Source of the DNA: Sipunculus nudus
Lineage: Eukaryota > Annelida > Sipuncula > Golfingiida > Sipunculidae
DNA length: 64,000 nt
NCBI GenBank assembly: GCA_026874595.1
Contig: CM049321.1
Span: forward strand, 19,130,979-19,194,978
Direction: 5' to 3'
Of the stretch, positions 37,101 through 49,818 are shown piece by piece (positions within the stretch are counted from its first letter, which is position 1; each line of letters opens with the position of its first letter). The translations under genes and the position numbers were made by a program. The notes beneath the pieces are model-generated. The model saw only the letters and a program-made list of their open reading frames with translations. It was not told where the DNA came from and made no database searches.

Positions 37101-40100
37101 CACCCATTCTTAGCAATAATTCTTGCATGGATTTCCTTGATTTTTGCTATATATGTTGATCTTATATTTGCCCTTTGTGGTGTTCCTTTTGAGACTGACA
37201 GGTATCAAGCAAGCTCTGGGAATAGTTGCTGATAGCTTAACAATCAATATTTTTCCTCTGACCATAAATTCACTGTGTTTTAACCAGACACAGGTGATAT
37301 ATATTTCTGTTGTCGTAGAAAATTTCAACATATTGGCAAATTGGGTCTTCAAAATTTAACTGGAAGTTGTGAATCTCAGCCCATGATGTTGCAGGTCATG
37401 CTTGGCAGCTGAGCGTCATGACCTATAGGTCACTTGCTTTGAGCTTCATTTGCTAGACTTTTCATGATCAGGCAAGGACCTGTCCTTGCCAAAAAATTCC
37501 CATTTTTTTCTCCATTAGTTCATATAAAGAAAATGATGTTAAGAGAGAGCTTCATATGAGAGTAAAAATACGCAAAATCCTATGTTCAGTGTACCATATC
37601 TCTTTTCTCGTTAATCATTGCATTAAAGCCTGTCTCATGTTAAGGTAACTGATTAATCAAGTGTCACACACATCTCTTCCAAGTTTTAACTTATTATCTT
37701 TTTCTTACTTGGCATGGCAGTTGATATTGATTTCACCAAATTGACCTTTCAGCAAGCCTTAGCTCTACTGAAAGTCAATACCACGATGTATATAAAGAAC
37801 TTGGTGCTGTAAAAAGGTAAAGACAAAAAAGCACCTATTTCAGGACCTTCAGTAGAGGACTGTACCCTGCTTTGAGGTTGTGTTCAGTTTATCACATTTA
37901 AGACAGGAAGTACGGCAGTTGGCTTGATATAAGTGGGGTTTAATTTCACTTTCACAATCTATATTTACTTTATTGGTGAAATTCACAGAGAATACACATT
38001 TTCATAGGAAGTATTTAAAATGTCTGCTATCTTACAAAGAGGACCAAAGGTACATAGAACAAATGAAATTTCCTGTACATTATCGACAAATAATAAAAAC
38101 TATCTGAAATTATTCACAACATCGATCCTGGATTTACAGGTAAAACAAAAAATGTTATAAGATCCATCTCTCATTGACTTTCATCACTACAGGTAAGGAA
38201 ATGTACAAATGAGGCTACAGTATAATTAACTGTGATGTTGAGTTGATGGAGCATATGTCCTATTCATGCACAAGAGGTTTTTATCTCTGCCATAATTTTC
38301 CTTCCCAAATATCACAAATTTGACACCCTTGCAAACCAATAGGCAGCTACAGTATGCCGTAAATGAAAATGTACTAGGCATGATAATGTCGCAACAGTGG
38401 TCCTCTGTTGTTAAACCTTGCTAAATACTCTGAGGATATAACAGTGTTTTATTTCATGGTGCTCTGAAACCTGTGCAATTAGATGTCTCATGGGACTGAC
38501 CAAAAATGGTCCAAATTCACAGGTGGTGTTATTAGACAGACCAGTTATAACCAAATGGGAATGTTCATGGTTCACTTAAGGGTGGTCTTAATAGAAAGGT
38601 AGTGTTATTAGACAGGTGGTTCTACAGACAGGTTTTACTCTAGTTATATAAGGGACACCAAAATACTGCTTGATAATGTGACAGATTGATGACTCTTTTG
38701 AGTTTTACAGCAGTTCATTATGTCTTGTAACAATGTTTTTTCTGTCTAAACTTTTGCTTACTGGTACTGTAGTGAAAAAGTGCCAGTCAGTCATTTACAA
38801 AACAAAATGGCAAATGGGATCACTCATGAATTTAGTACTGGGACCAGGGTATACAGCATTTCATGTCATGTGTAGGGGCTTCGTTCCATAACACCACAAA
38901 TACCACAGCAGAGCTTCTTGCAGGCATCTTTTAAAGCCAGACTTGTCTATAGCTTTATGTGATTTCTGGCTTTCCCTGTTTACATATTATGGAACTGGAG
39001 GTAATTTCTGTTAAGAAATAATAGGACTTTCAGGATAGACATAAATATTTTTATTTATTTATCATTTGCATATATTTTGCTCCTGTAAATATTCCAGGGC
39101 TTAATATTAAATATCTTGATAAATATATTGGATGTCATCTTAATTTTGTAATATATTGCACAATTTATATCTGACTGCTGTCTTTTTTGTCTTTCAGTGT
39201 AATTCCCCTTTTGGTAAAGCTGAGCTATATCAGAAGTTAGAGCAGCTTGGAGAAGGATCCTATGCTACAGTGTTCAAAGGGATCAGCAGGTATTTTATTA
39301 TTACTCTTATTTTGAAGCTTAAAGCATGCTTAACAGGATTAGACTTTATATTTTGAAAAAAAAAAGTGCAAATGTCAAACCAAATAAATTTTGGACTGTT
39401 GGATACACAAAACCTAGGTGGTTTAACCAGTTTTACCAAATGAGAAATATACCAAGACTTTTCCGGTTATCAGGTGTAATGACACTCGACTTATTTGGCA
39501 AAATGGTCAAAAATAAGTTTGACTGTTCTAATAAGAATTAATACAACATTCAGTGCTGTTGTAAGAATTTACATCATAGATAAAAAAAAACAAATAAAAG
39601 ATGAAAAGTCTTAAACTGTATCATAATTTGAGAGTCCCTTTTAATGTTATAGACCAATCAGGTATTGTTCTTAATTAGGATTTGTACAATTGTACTGTGG
39701 TGTAACCATCAATTATTTGTCATCAGTGTGTATAAAGTAGTTTTCTTAATGGAGTACTTGTTTGTGCAGCTTTCTGTTTGTATGTTTATACATATCCCTT
39801 AAGATATGTATCTATTTTTTCCAGCTTAACCAATAAGATTGTCGCACTAAAAGAGATTCGCCTTCAACAGGAGGAAGGAACGCCATTCACTGCCATAAGA
39901 GAAGGTAAATTGCACATAGTAATACACAGGTTTCATCAAGGCTGTGGCTGTATGTTATTACAGTCGGACCCCTTTAATCAGGCACCATCAGGGATGAAGA
40001 ATTTTTTCCAGATTATGCATTTTACCAGATTATGGGTCAAGGCCATACTTAGTAGAAAACAACATGTTCCCAGGATAAAAAAGGCAATGTTTGCTGAAGC

Positions 40101-43100
40101 TATAATATTGAAATTCAAATTAATTATGTAACAGTGAAAACAGCATAAAACAATAAAATGAAGCAAAATGAAACCACAGACATTTGTGAAAAATGTACAT
40201 TATTCAACAGCAAAAGTCTAATGGAACATGCAAATTAAACACAATCTTTAGAATCTTTACATTTTGCACTTTGCGTGTACATCCATTGTGAACGAGTAAA
40301 AACAGGGGCAACATGTAACTGCATGACTTACCTGTCCAGTGTGCAACGTTTATTGTCATGAACATCAGATGCATTTAGTTAAAAACTGTTTATCTTAAAT
40401 GAGAACATTTGTTCTCTGCAGTGGTACCTGAACCCAGAAGGGCATAATGCAGGATTAGAACTTAATAAAATAATTGAGGGAAATCCATTTTCAAGGAATC
40501 TTTACGGCTATATAATGCAGAATGCTGAAAGATCAGATGCTGGTTTACAGGGGTCCAACTGTTTATCTCAGTTTCTGTACAACACACACAGGATTTATAC
40601 AAAACTTTATTCAACAACACAGATGAAACACATGTACGAGAGTCTTATTCTGGAAGACAAAAAGGCTTTAGATAGGCCTCACTTTGTGTAATCTGAATTG
40701 AGTACTTAATCACAGGAGATCATTGGCAGACTGGAAGTCCAGACAGGATTGTCAGCCGCTACAACGCTGTATTTATAAGCTATGTTCACATGTTAGGAAT
40801 ATTAATTCTTCTTGTATTAGCTGGTAAGGCATGGAAAATAAGGTTCCAACGGTTGATGAGGTTCTGCCTAAGTAATCATTGACTAAAGTTAACATCATGC
40901 ATTTACAGTTTGAATCCTGCTCATGCACAGAAAAAAAAATATTTATGATTATCAATGGCTCCAAAGTCTGTGGAAATATCAGTGCCTCTGAAAAAAGTGT
41001 GCAAGTCAAGCACCAGCACAATATACATGTGTTAGATACTGTGGTTGCCGTTCAGTTTATAAGGGTTTCAAATATGTGATATTTGCAAAGGGAAAATTAT
41101 TGAGAAAATAAAACCTTTGTGAAAAAGATGCCACAATTGCAGAGGTGAAAATATTTTTTTTCTGGAGCTTCAGTGGTATCTCATGTATATGTATATTGGT
41201 ATTATCAGTATTAGCACACATTTTATTTTACTCGTAATTCAAATATTAATAATTTAAATAATATCAATACTTCAGTATATCTGCCTCTAGTGCATGAAGA
41301 ATTTCCATCTCTTCAGTGTAAGCATAACTAATTGTTTAGGGTCATATTAAGTAACTGATATAATAATTGATATGTACATTTTAGTGTAGGTTACTACAGA
41401 TAGACCCACCCTGAGGGGACACTGGGATGAGCGGACACCTTCAATGTATGGACACTAAGCCATTGTTCCGACCCATTTCCCATTGAAACTGACCTGTCAT
41501 TAGCGAACCCCTGCTAAACGCAGACAGGGACAGTCATGTTTGGCCTAAAATCCTGTCATGAACGGACACCCTAGTCCAATATATCAGCAGCCACCAGTTA
41601 TGCTGCATGAGTGTACCAGCTGATCAGCATTGCGGAACACCTTGTGCATGTCGTGAACTGCATGTATTTAGATTCGCACATTGATCTCATGTAAATTGTG
41701 GGGAATTCCATATCACCTGACTGAATTGACCAATGAGCATCAACATTGGTTGACCAGAGTATTTTTCTTTCGCATAAACATGATGGACGAGTGGTTCGCA
41801 CCGACAGAGTTTGGTCACTATTTCGATGCTGCAATAACAATAACTATATAGCATTTGATAACTAGAATATGGGTAGTCGACAAGTGACAGGTTCTGCTGT
41901 ATATGGAAAATTATAAAAATCAAACCCTCACAAAACACTGAAGAAGTGAAAATTGTGAATATTTAACCTCCTGAATATGAAACCAACCACAGAATCCTAC
42001 TCAACATCTCACATCTGCCACAAAATTCTGTACAAGATAAATGTCATAAATTATTGCCATATGATAGAGTAAAATAGGTGTATGTTCCCCTCTAAATTTC
42101 CAGAAAAATTACATTTTGGATAAAGAAACGACATCTCTGTTTTAAATTTATAGAATATCTAGCAGATTATAAGATGATGGAGTCAATAGCTAAAGATATA
42201 TTTTTGTTGATGTCAATATCTGACAAAGTCTGTATTCAAAAACATTATGTTAAACATAGTGGAATATCACTGAACTTTTTTTTTTTTTTTCAGCCTCGTT
42301 GCTGAAGGGTCTGAAACACGCCAATATTGTAACACTTCATGACATAATCCACACAAAGGATACACTCACATTTGTCTTTGAATTTGTGGTAAGTCCATTC
42401 TTGATATCAGTATTTAACATTAGCTGTGCATGGTACCATTATGATGACATTTGATGATAATTTGGAGTTTAGGGCAAGGAAAATTAGAATAGGTTTACCC
42501 CTTGGTGTTGAACTATGAGGGAATTATCAAATCACTATAGATGTTTCATTATACAATTTGTTTTATTTTTCTGTTCGACATTGTATTTTACTGAGCAAGA
42601 TTATAAATGACATTTTATGTGGAGAGGTTCAGTTTAAGTACTGTATCTTGCCACCAGATGTCAGCTCATGCCAGTCTACAGTGGTGGCTTTCTGCCCAGA
42701 AGGATACAGGTGGAATGGATGGAAAGAAGTGTTGCTTTTAGGTTCCCAATATATGTTCCTGTTAAATTATTATTTTATTTAATTTGAACCAAATTTAGGT
42801 AATTTTGTTAACACAAATTCATAGAGAGTGAATATTTATTGGAACAAAATGTAAAAAATTGTGCCCCTCAGCTGAACTTCATAATCCAAAAGTCACATTT
42901 TTTTTCTGAAAGATGATAATATTTTAAAATATTGCAGCATACTGATCTCAGCCAGTACCTGGAGAAACACACAGGTGGCCTCAATCCCCGGAATGTTAAG
43001 GTCAGTAATCTTTTGATTAAGCATAGATTACTGTATCAGGTCATTTTTATGCTTGCATTATATTTAGGTTTAGTATGTTTGAAATAAATTCTTGTGGACA

Positions 43101-46100
43101 AGAAGAAAAGAAGAAAAGAAAACAAAAACAGGAACAGAAGTAGAAAAAAATTAAAAATCATATTATGTTACGTTGTGCAGATTATAGATTATGAACACTT
43201 GCATGTGCTTGAAAATTTTGCTTCTCTGTGAATGAAATATGTCTATGGATTGCATACACATGCTGAACATAGATTTTAAATGAGTTTAAATGTAAATTAA
43301 AAAATTTCAAGATTTCTTATGCTGTTTCCTGTAGTGTTTTCAGGAATAACATCAATTTTTTTTCAGTATAGAACTATGTGTTCAGTTAATATGTTTTGGA
43401 TAATATCTGTTTATTATCACTAAAACTATTACATAAGAAAACTGTCTATGGCCAAAGGTGTAATATTTGTAGTTTGATATATCCCTAATTGTATAGAGTC
43501 TGATTCCCACATAAATATATAAATATACATTCTGTCTATCTACATGCTTTTCTGATATGATTCAAAGGAAAAGATCATCTCTACCAACTTGAAAATGTTT
43601 CTTCTTTGAGTGACTGCAGTTCATGATGTTTGCAGCTGTTTCATAGATATTAAAGGTTATCTCTCTGTCATTTCAGTTGTTTTTATTTCAATTGCTCAGA
43701 GGTCTAGCATATTGCCACCGGAGAAGAATTCTGCACAGGTAATAATTATCCTAAAGTTATATTTGAAATAGAATTGAATTTAGAAATTTTATCAGTAATG
43801 CAGGGTTCCCTCAGAGCCTTTAAAAGTCTTATTTTTTATTTTGCCTTTTTCATAAGGCCGTGAAAATGTCTTAAAAATGCCAGGAATCTTGACATAGGTC
43901 TTAAAAAGGTCTTAAATTTGATTTTACCCATCCTGATATAATGAATGTGCACAAACAGTTCGGTGATCAAATGTAAGTTTGCACAGTTTAAGAGAAGTTG
44001 CCATGGTTACTTCTTGAAGAATGATCACCATAGATTCTCAGGGCACACTACCATGAGACCAGTCCGAACTTGTAGTGATCACCATTTGGGATTTCTAGTA
44101 GTTTAAAAGCTGTCAGATGGTCTAAAAAAGTCTCAAAATGGTCTGAAATTTGCTTTGCCAAGAGGTGCAGGAACCCTGTATGAGTGAGAATCTCTCTTTC
44201 AGTAAACTTTAAGTTGCCTAAAGTAACATACCAAATCTGTATATTACAAATCTTGCTTTTGTTGTGGACACCTATTTTAGCAGTAAGCAATGTTACTGGC
44301 CCATCGCAAGCACTTATACAGATATTGCCTACACAGACCACCTGTTTTGGGTGGATCGAACTTTCTTGTGACATTCACAGGATATAAATATGGATCATAT
44401 GTTTTGGATACTTTGGACAAAGATATAAATCAGATGACAAATAAATGACTTATAAATGACTTAAGATCTTTCAATGTATAAAAGAGGTATTTAAATACAA
44501 TTGTTTGAGGAAATTGATGGAATAACTCAGTGTTATTAAAAAACATCATACCAGCATGGCAGCATGCATCAGTAGATATATATCCCTATTGATGAATTTC
44601 TTGCAGATTTCCAACATATTAAGATTGATGACTGAGCCAGAAAACGCTACTGTGACAATTATGAATATCATTCAAGCAGGGTTGTCCACGCTTTAAAAAG
44701 AATGTTTCCTTTTATTTTCTTGTAGCTCATCTTTAGTTTTATCTAAATGCTACCTCTTTATTTAAATATGTGTTTAAACTGAGGAAGTGAGCCATATCTA
44801 GTGGCAATGAGGCATCTGTTATTTGTCTTTACCTAAGAACATAAAAAGAAAAAATATATAAAAGTTTTTTATGTGCAATACTTATATGTTATTTTAAACA
44901 TTAAAAATGATTGGAAAAATTAATTATAAGTGCAAAGGAAATATGTTACCCAATATGTTCATTATAACTACAGGATGTTTTAAATAGTAAAAAAACAGGA
45001 TATACATGTAAATATCAAAATAATTAATGTGTATATGGGAAAGTACATTCAGTGTTGATATTTATTGTTTTTCAGGGACCTAAAGCCACAGAATCTGCTC
45101 ATTAGTGAAGTAGGGGAGCTCAAACTTGCCGATTTTGGTAGGTGTATGAAACGGTTTTCAAAATGTATTCCTTTCCTATCATATTTGGATCTTGGAAACT
45201 GGGTCAGAACCTGGTGCCAGCATATTTTTCTTTAAGTCTAATTTGGTTCTGTTAAAGGTTATATTATTGTTCACAGTCTTATTTTGTCACCTGACAATTA
45301 TATGCTAGAAACTTCTTATTTGTCAATCATAGAGACCAGGGTAAGAAACCCTGGTCATGTTGGTTTGATAACTGCAGTTGTCGCTTATCTATATTTTGAT
45401 ACATTCATGAATATACTCTTTGTGTAGTATTTTTTATACCACATTGGCTGCATAGTAAAACACAGGGAACTTAAACACTTGCTGAAGAGTTGAAATGTGT
45501 TCATCTTATCTTTTTGCCTAAATTATACTAAAAATCAAAGCTGGTTATGAGATTATGGAAATATTCAATTGCCTTATTAGTAATAATAGCTGCAATTGGT
45601 AAATATGAATTGCAGTGTGAACCTGCCATATATCGTCTTTTATAAAATGATTGAAATATCAAGAATTTTAACGGGACAGTGTTGATGGATGTATGTCATT
45701 TTCTCCATTGCTAATTGTTAAATAATCAGTTTATATTCATTACATTACAGGATTAGCCCGTGCCAAGTCTGTGCCCAGCCATACTTACTCTCATGAGGTT
45801 GTGACCCTGTGGTACCGCCCACCTGATGTCCTGCTAGGATCTACTAATTACTCCACCTCTCTAGACATGTGGTGAGTTACCATAAGCAGTAAAAAGAGTC
45901 AGTTGACTGTCAGAGTGGCATGCCCAGTAATATCGAAAACCATATGGTAAATCCTAGTGAGGATGCAAATAAGGACATGTTGTAAGTAGCATACTGTATG
46001 AGACAGGTTGTAGCTTTCCTTTTATTGTCTTTGCAGGCAATGAAGGTTAATAGATCTCAAATTTTGAAAACTGTTCAACTTTTAATTATCAGCAACAATC

Positions 46101-47425
46101 AAATTCTTACCTATGTTACACAATTATATCTGCTTTTATGAGCAGTAATCTGCTTCCACACAGTAGAAGTCCAAGCCGTGAACCTTGGTACTGAAGTACC
46201 TATAAAACACAGGGAGACAGGAACTGGATCTGCATGTGTATCTGCAGTTATACTTCCCTGCATTGTAAGAATGTGCTGTCTTAATTCCCTTAAGCTTGAT
46301 TTACAATACACACTGAGCTTAATTTTCCTATCACTGTATTGGACCATATATATCTAAGTTCATTTGAGAATGCTGAAATGAAGCCTGTTGTTGCCAAAGA
46401 CTTTAAACTGAATGGTGTTAGTGTATCATTCAGAACCATCAGGGTCAAGTACGCCTCCTCTGGTCACAACATCATAATCTGAAAATCACATCAACAGCAT
46501 AATCAATAAAATCACCAGCAATTTCTTCTCATTTTTGCATCATGGTGATTACACTTAACCTGCATTATGATTGTTCATAAATGTACTACATACTGTTGTT
46601 GTGTTTTCACCAGGAATTATTTCTATTGTGAATTATTATTATGATGAAAATGTTCAGGGTGGTGTTCTTACTGTGGTGTTGGTTTTATGTTGATGATAAT
46701 GATATTAGTTTTACATTAAACTTGTTTGTATATTCAGCTGTGATGATTCAACTAGGGGTTTAGGTTCATATTATAAAGTATAATAATTTTATAAAATGGA
46801 TGTAAATTACTAAATTGTATGTCATGATAATAATCTTCTGCGGATGATAATCTCCCAAAGGGTTATTGGTTGTATATTGATATTAATGATGGTATTTATG
46901 TTTTTACATTAGTGTTGGTTATATGTTAATGTTAATGATAACATTGTTACAGGGGTGTTGGTTGTATATTTACGGAAATGATCTCAGGGATGGCCACATT
47001 CCCAGGGATGAAGGACGCGTATGACCAGCTCGACAGAATCTGGAGGGTGAGTCTTTAATTGTACAATTTCCATTTAGTTCTTAGACTTAAGACAGGTTTT
47101 AGATTTATTGTGAAATTGTAAATATTTAACTGTAGTATCTGGAATGAGTTCTTCATACAAAATGTTTCAGAAAGCCAGTAGCTATTATAAAACATTTGAA
47201 AAACACATTTTCTTACTTATTTGTATGGAAAGTCCAAAAGATAGTTAGTAAATATAACTTTGTACGTTATTGTAAGTTCACTGCTGACTCACAATACACA
47301 CTTATGCAGGGTCAACTATTTCTTAATGTCAATAATGTCACTTCAAGATATTTGATGTTTTGAAGAAAAATTTACTCAAGTCAGGTTCTAATTGTGTCAT
47401 TTTGTCCTTTTCTCTCTCCTTCTCT

Positions 47426-47498
<73 letters not shown>

Positions 47499-49815
47499 TT
47501 AAAAAATGGGGCATACCGTGGTTTTATATTTTGACATATCTAATTGTTGATATTTTTTATATGTGCATCACCATGACATAATATAATAAAATGTCTTATA
47601 AATGTTCACATACAATATTAAATTTGCATGCTTGTAATTTCTGCAAATCAAGACAAGTTAAAAATTATAAATCCACTGATAATAATATTAAGACCACACT
47701 ATTATCTTTCAGGTGTTAGGAACCCCTACAGAAGAGACATGGGAAGGTGTGACAAGATTTACTAATTACCATCGAGGTAAGGTTGAATATCAACAGGATG
47801 TGCACAGATTTGAAGACAGCTTAAATTTTCAAGTCTTCTTTGAAAAGTGCTTGAATTAAGGTGCATTCGTTCAGTGATTTTGGTTGTATTTGTTGATGGT
47901 CAATAAATATTGCTAATTAAGATACCTGCAGAAACACTTATTTTCTATAAGTTTAATTTACAGTGACCTCCAATGGTATACCTTTAATTCAAATATCTGT
48001 CTCAAAAATAAGGCATTTTTCAGGCATGTCCTGAGAGGAGTTCCCTGACAAATGTCAGCTGCCACCAGTGTCAATTATTTAAAATATTTTGAAGGTGGTT
48101 TTGGGGATGAGATCTTGAGATTTTCTCTGATTATATGGGTAGCTCACTTGATGAAGTTTTGTGAATTACACAATGTGAATGCATATGATCATTGACCATA
48201 TTTTGAAAAGTAGAATTGACAGTGTAGAAATGAATTTGATGAGCAACTCAGCCAAGGTATTTATGATATAAAAACACTTTTTTGTTTTAGATAAGTTTGG
48301 TTTATATATGCCTCAACGGTTGTCCCAGGCAGTACCAAAGTTAGCGCACATTCCTTTTGCCGAGGACCTGGCATCTCAACTTCTTCAGGTAAAGTGAACA
48401 AAAATAGTTATACATCTTACCAGTAGGTATATGTTTGCCCCATATTAAAAAACTCCTCCTCATGGTGATATCCCAGTCCAGGTCTCCAAGTCACGGGGGT
48501 ATTTGAGCATCCCAGAAATATTGTTACAAGTATATACAAATTATAAGATTTCTCAGGAAAGGCCGGATGGCTTGTTATTAAATTTAGTGTGCTTTTGGGT
48601 CTTGATGAACTTAAGCTAATATGTATGAATGATGATGCCACCTACATGATCGTAACTAATCGCCTGTGCAAGGACATATTGTCAACACGTCAGTTGGCTG
48701 GTGTCATGACCAGTGGGTCACTTGTTTGATTGAAACACTGACCTAATTAAATGACTGTAAAATATAAAACAATACAGGTCAAGTGCATTAAAGAGTAGCT
48801 TCAGACCTCTACTTGCTTGTAAGGAACTACTGGCATAAGATTTTCAGTTTTTGATGTACATTTTTGTACATATAATATTCATAAAGAATTCTGGTGAAAT
48901 TTTTTTTGCAGTGTATTAAACAATAAGTCTCTTTTAAATATTTATTTGATTTATGTTAGAGCAGGTAACTCAGTGTAGTTTAAGTTTGATAACACAATAA
49001 GGGAAGAAGAAATGTGTTCATTATTGACATTAATTGTTATTTTTATTCCTGCTTATAGCTACAGCCTGACAGAAGGATATTAGCTGAAGCCGCCATGACC
49101 AACCAGTACTTTGCAGATCTTCCACCTAAAGTGTATGACCTTCCAGATGGTAAGAAAACTATTCTTTATTACATATATTTAGTACATTTAATACCTCTTC
49201 CAAAAAAAATAGGCAAAGGTAATATTTTAACTACTGTGTATCCTTTTGTTACCTGTTTTTTAGTTTATCTTCAAAAAGTCATTGATCAATGTGAATCAGA
49301 TTTTTTTTCAGAGGATTGCCTTGAGACAAAAAGGACTATTTAAATATCATAGTGAATCAGTATGCTGGTATTATATGAAGGATAAACTCTATTTCAATTG
49401 CAGTGCAAAATGCACATATTATATAATCTGAAAAATTAGTATGTAAAAGTGCATGGTCATGAAATCTAAGATGGAATGTTACACCTCTAAAGTTAAGGCA
49501 GATATGTAGATATCAGTTAATGTAAATGTGTAAATATAGCTTAGATAATGTCTTGATTTCCAAAAGAGTTCTTTTGAGTATAATGGGAGAAAGCATCAGT
49601 CAGATGAAAAGGTTATTTACTTGCTATTAGATTATATTATCATGAACTGGCATATTGAAATGTTATATATTTCAGCTGCCAGTATATTCAATGTACCTGG
49701 AATCCGATTGGCTCCAGAAATGGATGAAATGTTACGTTCACACATCCGCACGAATCCCTCCCATATCCGAACCAACCCACACGTTAAAGCTAATTATCAG
49801 GGGAAGAAAGTTTGA
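33976..49815 (+). CDS. PFTAIRE-type cyclin-dependent kinase (CDK14 / Eip63E class), 14 exons
   Basis: A Ser/Thr protein kinase partnered in other animals by cyclin Y or D-type cyclins, with roles in membrane-associated Wnt/LRP6 signalling and cell-cycle control. The exons give 464 residues in one continuous frame; the N-terminus is incomplete. Numbering from the first visible residue: basic, Ser-rich extension 1-111; glycine loop GEGSYATV 129-136; VALK lysine 151; PFTAIRE cyclin-binding helix 162-168; gatekeeper F197; HRD 241-243, K245, N248; DFG 261-263; WYRPPD in place of WYRAPE at 283-288. S276 sits where CDK2 has Thr160, as in vertebrate CDK14. All catalytic residues are present, so activity is expected. 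CDK15 is a vertebrate paralogue; the single invertebrate gene is best called CDK14-like. Confidence 0.97.
34139..35353 (+). other. Intron 1, with a GTCCCC hairpin repeat fragment
   Basis: A GT-AG intron. At 34818-34848, GTCCCCAGCTTCCTT faces GGAAGGAATGGGGGAC in a hairpin, followed by TCTGTCTGTCCGTC, the same layout as the other hairpin families here. The repeat fades by about 34945. No exon seen in the rest. Confidence 0.6.
35354..35523 (+). CDS. CDK14-like exon b (phosphorylation-rich linker)
   Basis: 170 nt that complete an Arg codon and encode [16 protein letters not shown] through RASSFG. Basophilic sites (RHRST, RRPKS, KRASS) suggest regulation by PKA/14-3-3-type partners, as for vertebrate relatives (inference). 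The donor GGT/GTAGGT ends in phase 0. Confidence 0.92.
36474..37440 (+). mobile_element. TTAGCTCAGCTGAC hairpin element, internally deleted copy C
   Basis: The left ~330 bp match 16014-16338, including CATGCTGGGCTATAGCGATG. The sequence then jumps at CAACAGGGGAAG directly to material matching 17824-18470, so about 1.5 kb of copy A, including all AGGTCA units, is missing. Its 5' CCGGCCGG-rich tract is strongly palindromic. It ends TGACCTATAGGTCA-CTTGCTTT. Confidence 0.85.
38505..38645 (-). repeat. Degenerate dispersed repeat, GACCACCTGT family, copy 2
   Basis: In reverse complement it reads GAGTAAAACCTGTCTGTAG, then CCACCTGTCTAATAACAC, matching the plan of 780-1046. It is probably part of a larger decayed element in intron 2. 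Confidence 0.5.
39198..39289 (+). CDS. CDK14-like exon c (kinase start, glycine loop)
   Basis: The acceptor TTTTTTGTCTTTCAG opens at Cys112; the exon covers [16 protein letters not shown] and [13 protein letters not shown]. The donor AGCAG/GTATTT leaves two bases. Confidence 0.97.
39825..39904 (+). CDS. CDK14-like exon d (VALK and PFTAIRE helix)
   Basis: It encodes [18 protein letters not shown] then TPFTAIRE, holding the ATP-binding lysine and the family-defining PFTAIRE motif. Acceptor TTTTTTCCAG; donor GAAG/GTAAAT. Confidence 0.98.
39959..40561. mobile_element. ~600-bp TIR MITE in intron 4
   Basis: ACAGTCGGACCCCT at 39959 faces AGGGGTCCAACTGT near 40548, an imperfect inverted pair. The interior has no ORF of note. 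Flanks are too decayed for a target duplication. The end sequence resembles pogo/Tigger-type non-autonomous elements (inference). Confidence 0.5.
42294..42388 (+). CDS. CDK14-like exon e (alpha-C to hinge)
   Basis: It encodes [19 protein letters not shown] to the hinge VFEFV. The acceptor follows a run of 14 or more T. Donor GTG/GTAAGT, phase 0. Confidence 0.98.
42938..43000 (+). CDS. CDK14-like exon f
   Basis: 21 codons, [20 protein letters not shown] then K, the segment after the hinge. Acceptor ATTGCAG; donor AAG/GTCAGT. Confidence 0.97.
43677..43738 (+). CDS. CDK14-like exon g
   Basis: It encodes [20 protein letters not shown] and the first two bases of the HRD arginine. Acceptor CTGTCATTTCAG; donor CACAG/GTAATA. 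Confidence 0.97.
43801..44178. mobile_element. ~375-bp TIR element in intron 7
   Basis: CAGGGTTCC near 43801 and GGAACCCTG near 44170 form a perfect 9-bp inverted pair. AAAAGTCTTA / TCTAAAAAAGTCTC motifs recur inside. The ends look hAT-like, but I find no matching 8-bp duplication. Confidence 0.45.
45076..45137 (+). CDS. CDK14-like exon h (catalytic loop and DFG)
   Basis: It completes HRD and encodes [20 protein letters not shown], ending inside the DFG glycine codon. Acceptor GTTTTTCAG; donor TTTTG/GTAGGT. Confidence 0.98.
45751..45871 (+). CDS. CDK14-like exon i (activation segment)
   Basis: It encodes [37 protein letters not shown] and LDM-W. It contains S276 at the T-loop phosphorylation position and the PPD variant of APE. 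Donor ATGTG/GTGAGT. Confidence 0.98.
46953..47046 (+). CDS. CDK14-like exon j
   Basis: It encodes [20 protein letters not shown] then [12 protein letters not shown]-lobe helix F onwards. Donor AGG/GTGAGT, phase 0. Confidence 0.98.
47428..47493. repeat. (TA)n microsatellite in intron 10
   Basis: A long TA dinucleotide run, preceded by a CT-rich tract. Similar runs occur at 52348-52400, 53562-53592, 56752-56809 and 59211-59256. Tyr/Ile ORFs spanning it are artefacts. Confidence 0.97.
47713..47776 (+). CDS. CDK14-like exon k
   Basis: It encodes [20 protein letters not shown] and R, the CDK-typical GTP motif region. Acceptor ATCTTTCAG; donor CGAG/GTAAGG. Confidence 0.98.
48291..48388 (+). CDS. 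CDK14-like exon l
   Basis: It encodes [20 protein letters not shown] and [11 protein letters not shown] in the C-lobe. Acceptor TTTGTTTTAG; donor CAG/GTAAAG. Confidence 0.97.
49059..49149 (+). CDS. CDK14-like exon m
   Basis: It encodes [20 protein letters not shown] and [10 protein letters not shown], with the conserved R-x-x-A-x-x-A segment that ends kinase domains of this family. Donor GATG/GTAAGA. Confidence 0.97.
49676..49815 (+). CDS. CDK14-like terminal coding exon with SHIRTNP repeat
   Basis: It encodes [20 protein letters not shown], then two copies of SHIRTNP (440-446, 447-453), then [11 protein letters not shown] and TGA. The family's C-terminal tail is variable. The stop lies three bases before a donor (TGATAG/GTAGGC), so the 3' UTR is probably spliced. 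Confidence 0.97.
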
Positions 49816-49818
49816 TAG

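Larger units (their letters stand above)
35524..39197 (+). other. Intron 2 (3.7 kb)
   Basis: The largest visible intron. It holds hairpin-element copy C (36474-37440), a MITE-like patch near 38300-38365 and an inverted GACCACCTGT-family repeat (38505-38645). I saw no additional exon that keeps phase. Confidence 0.7.

Noticed and set aside
39778-40131. 117-codon ORF beginning upstream of kinase exon d
   Set aside because: It contains the true exon (39825-39904) but then runs through the donor into intron 4 and a MITE; only the exon part is coding.
47360-47581. Tyr-Ile repeat ORF
   Set aside because: Translation of a (TA)n microsatellite inside intron 10.
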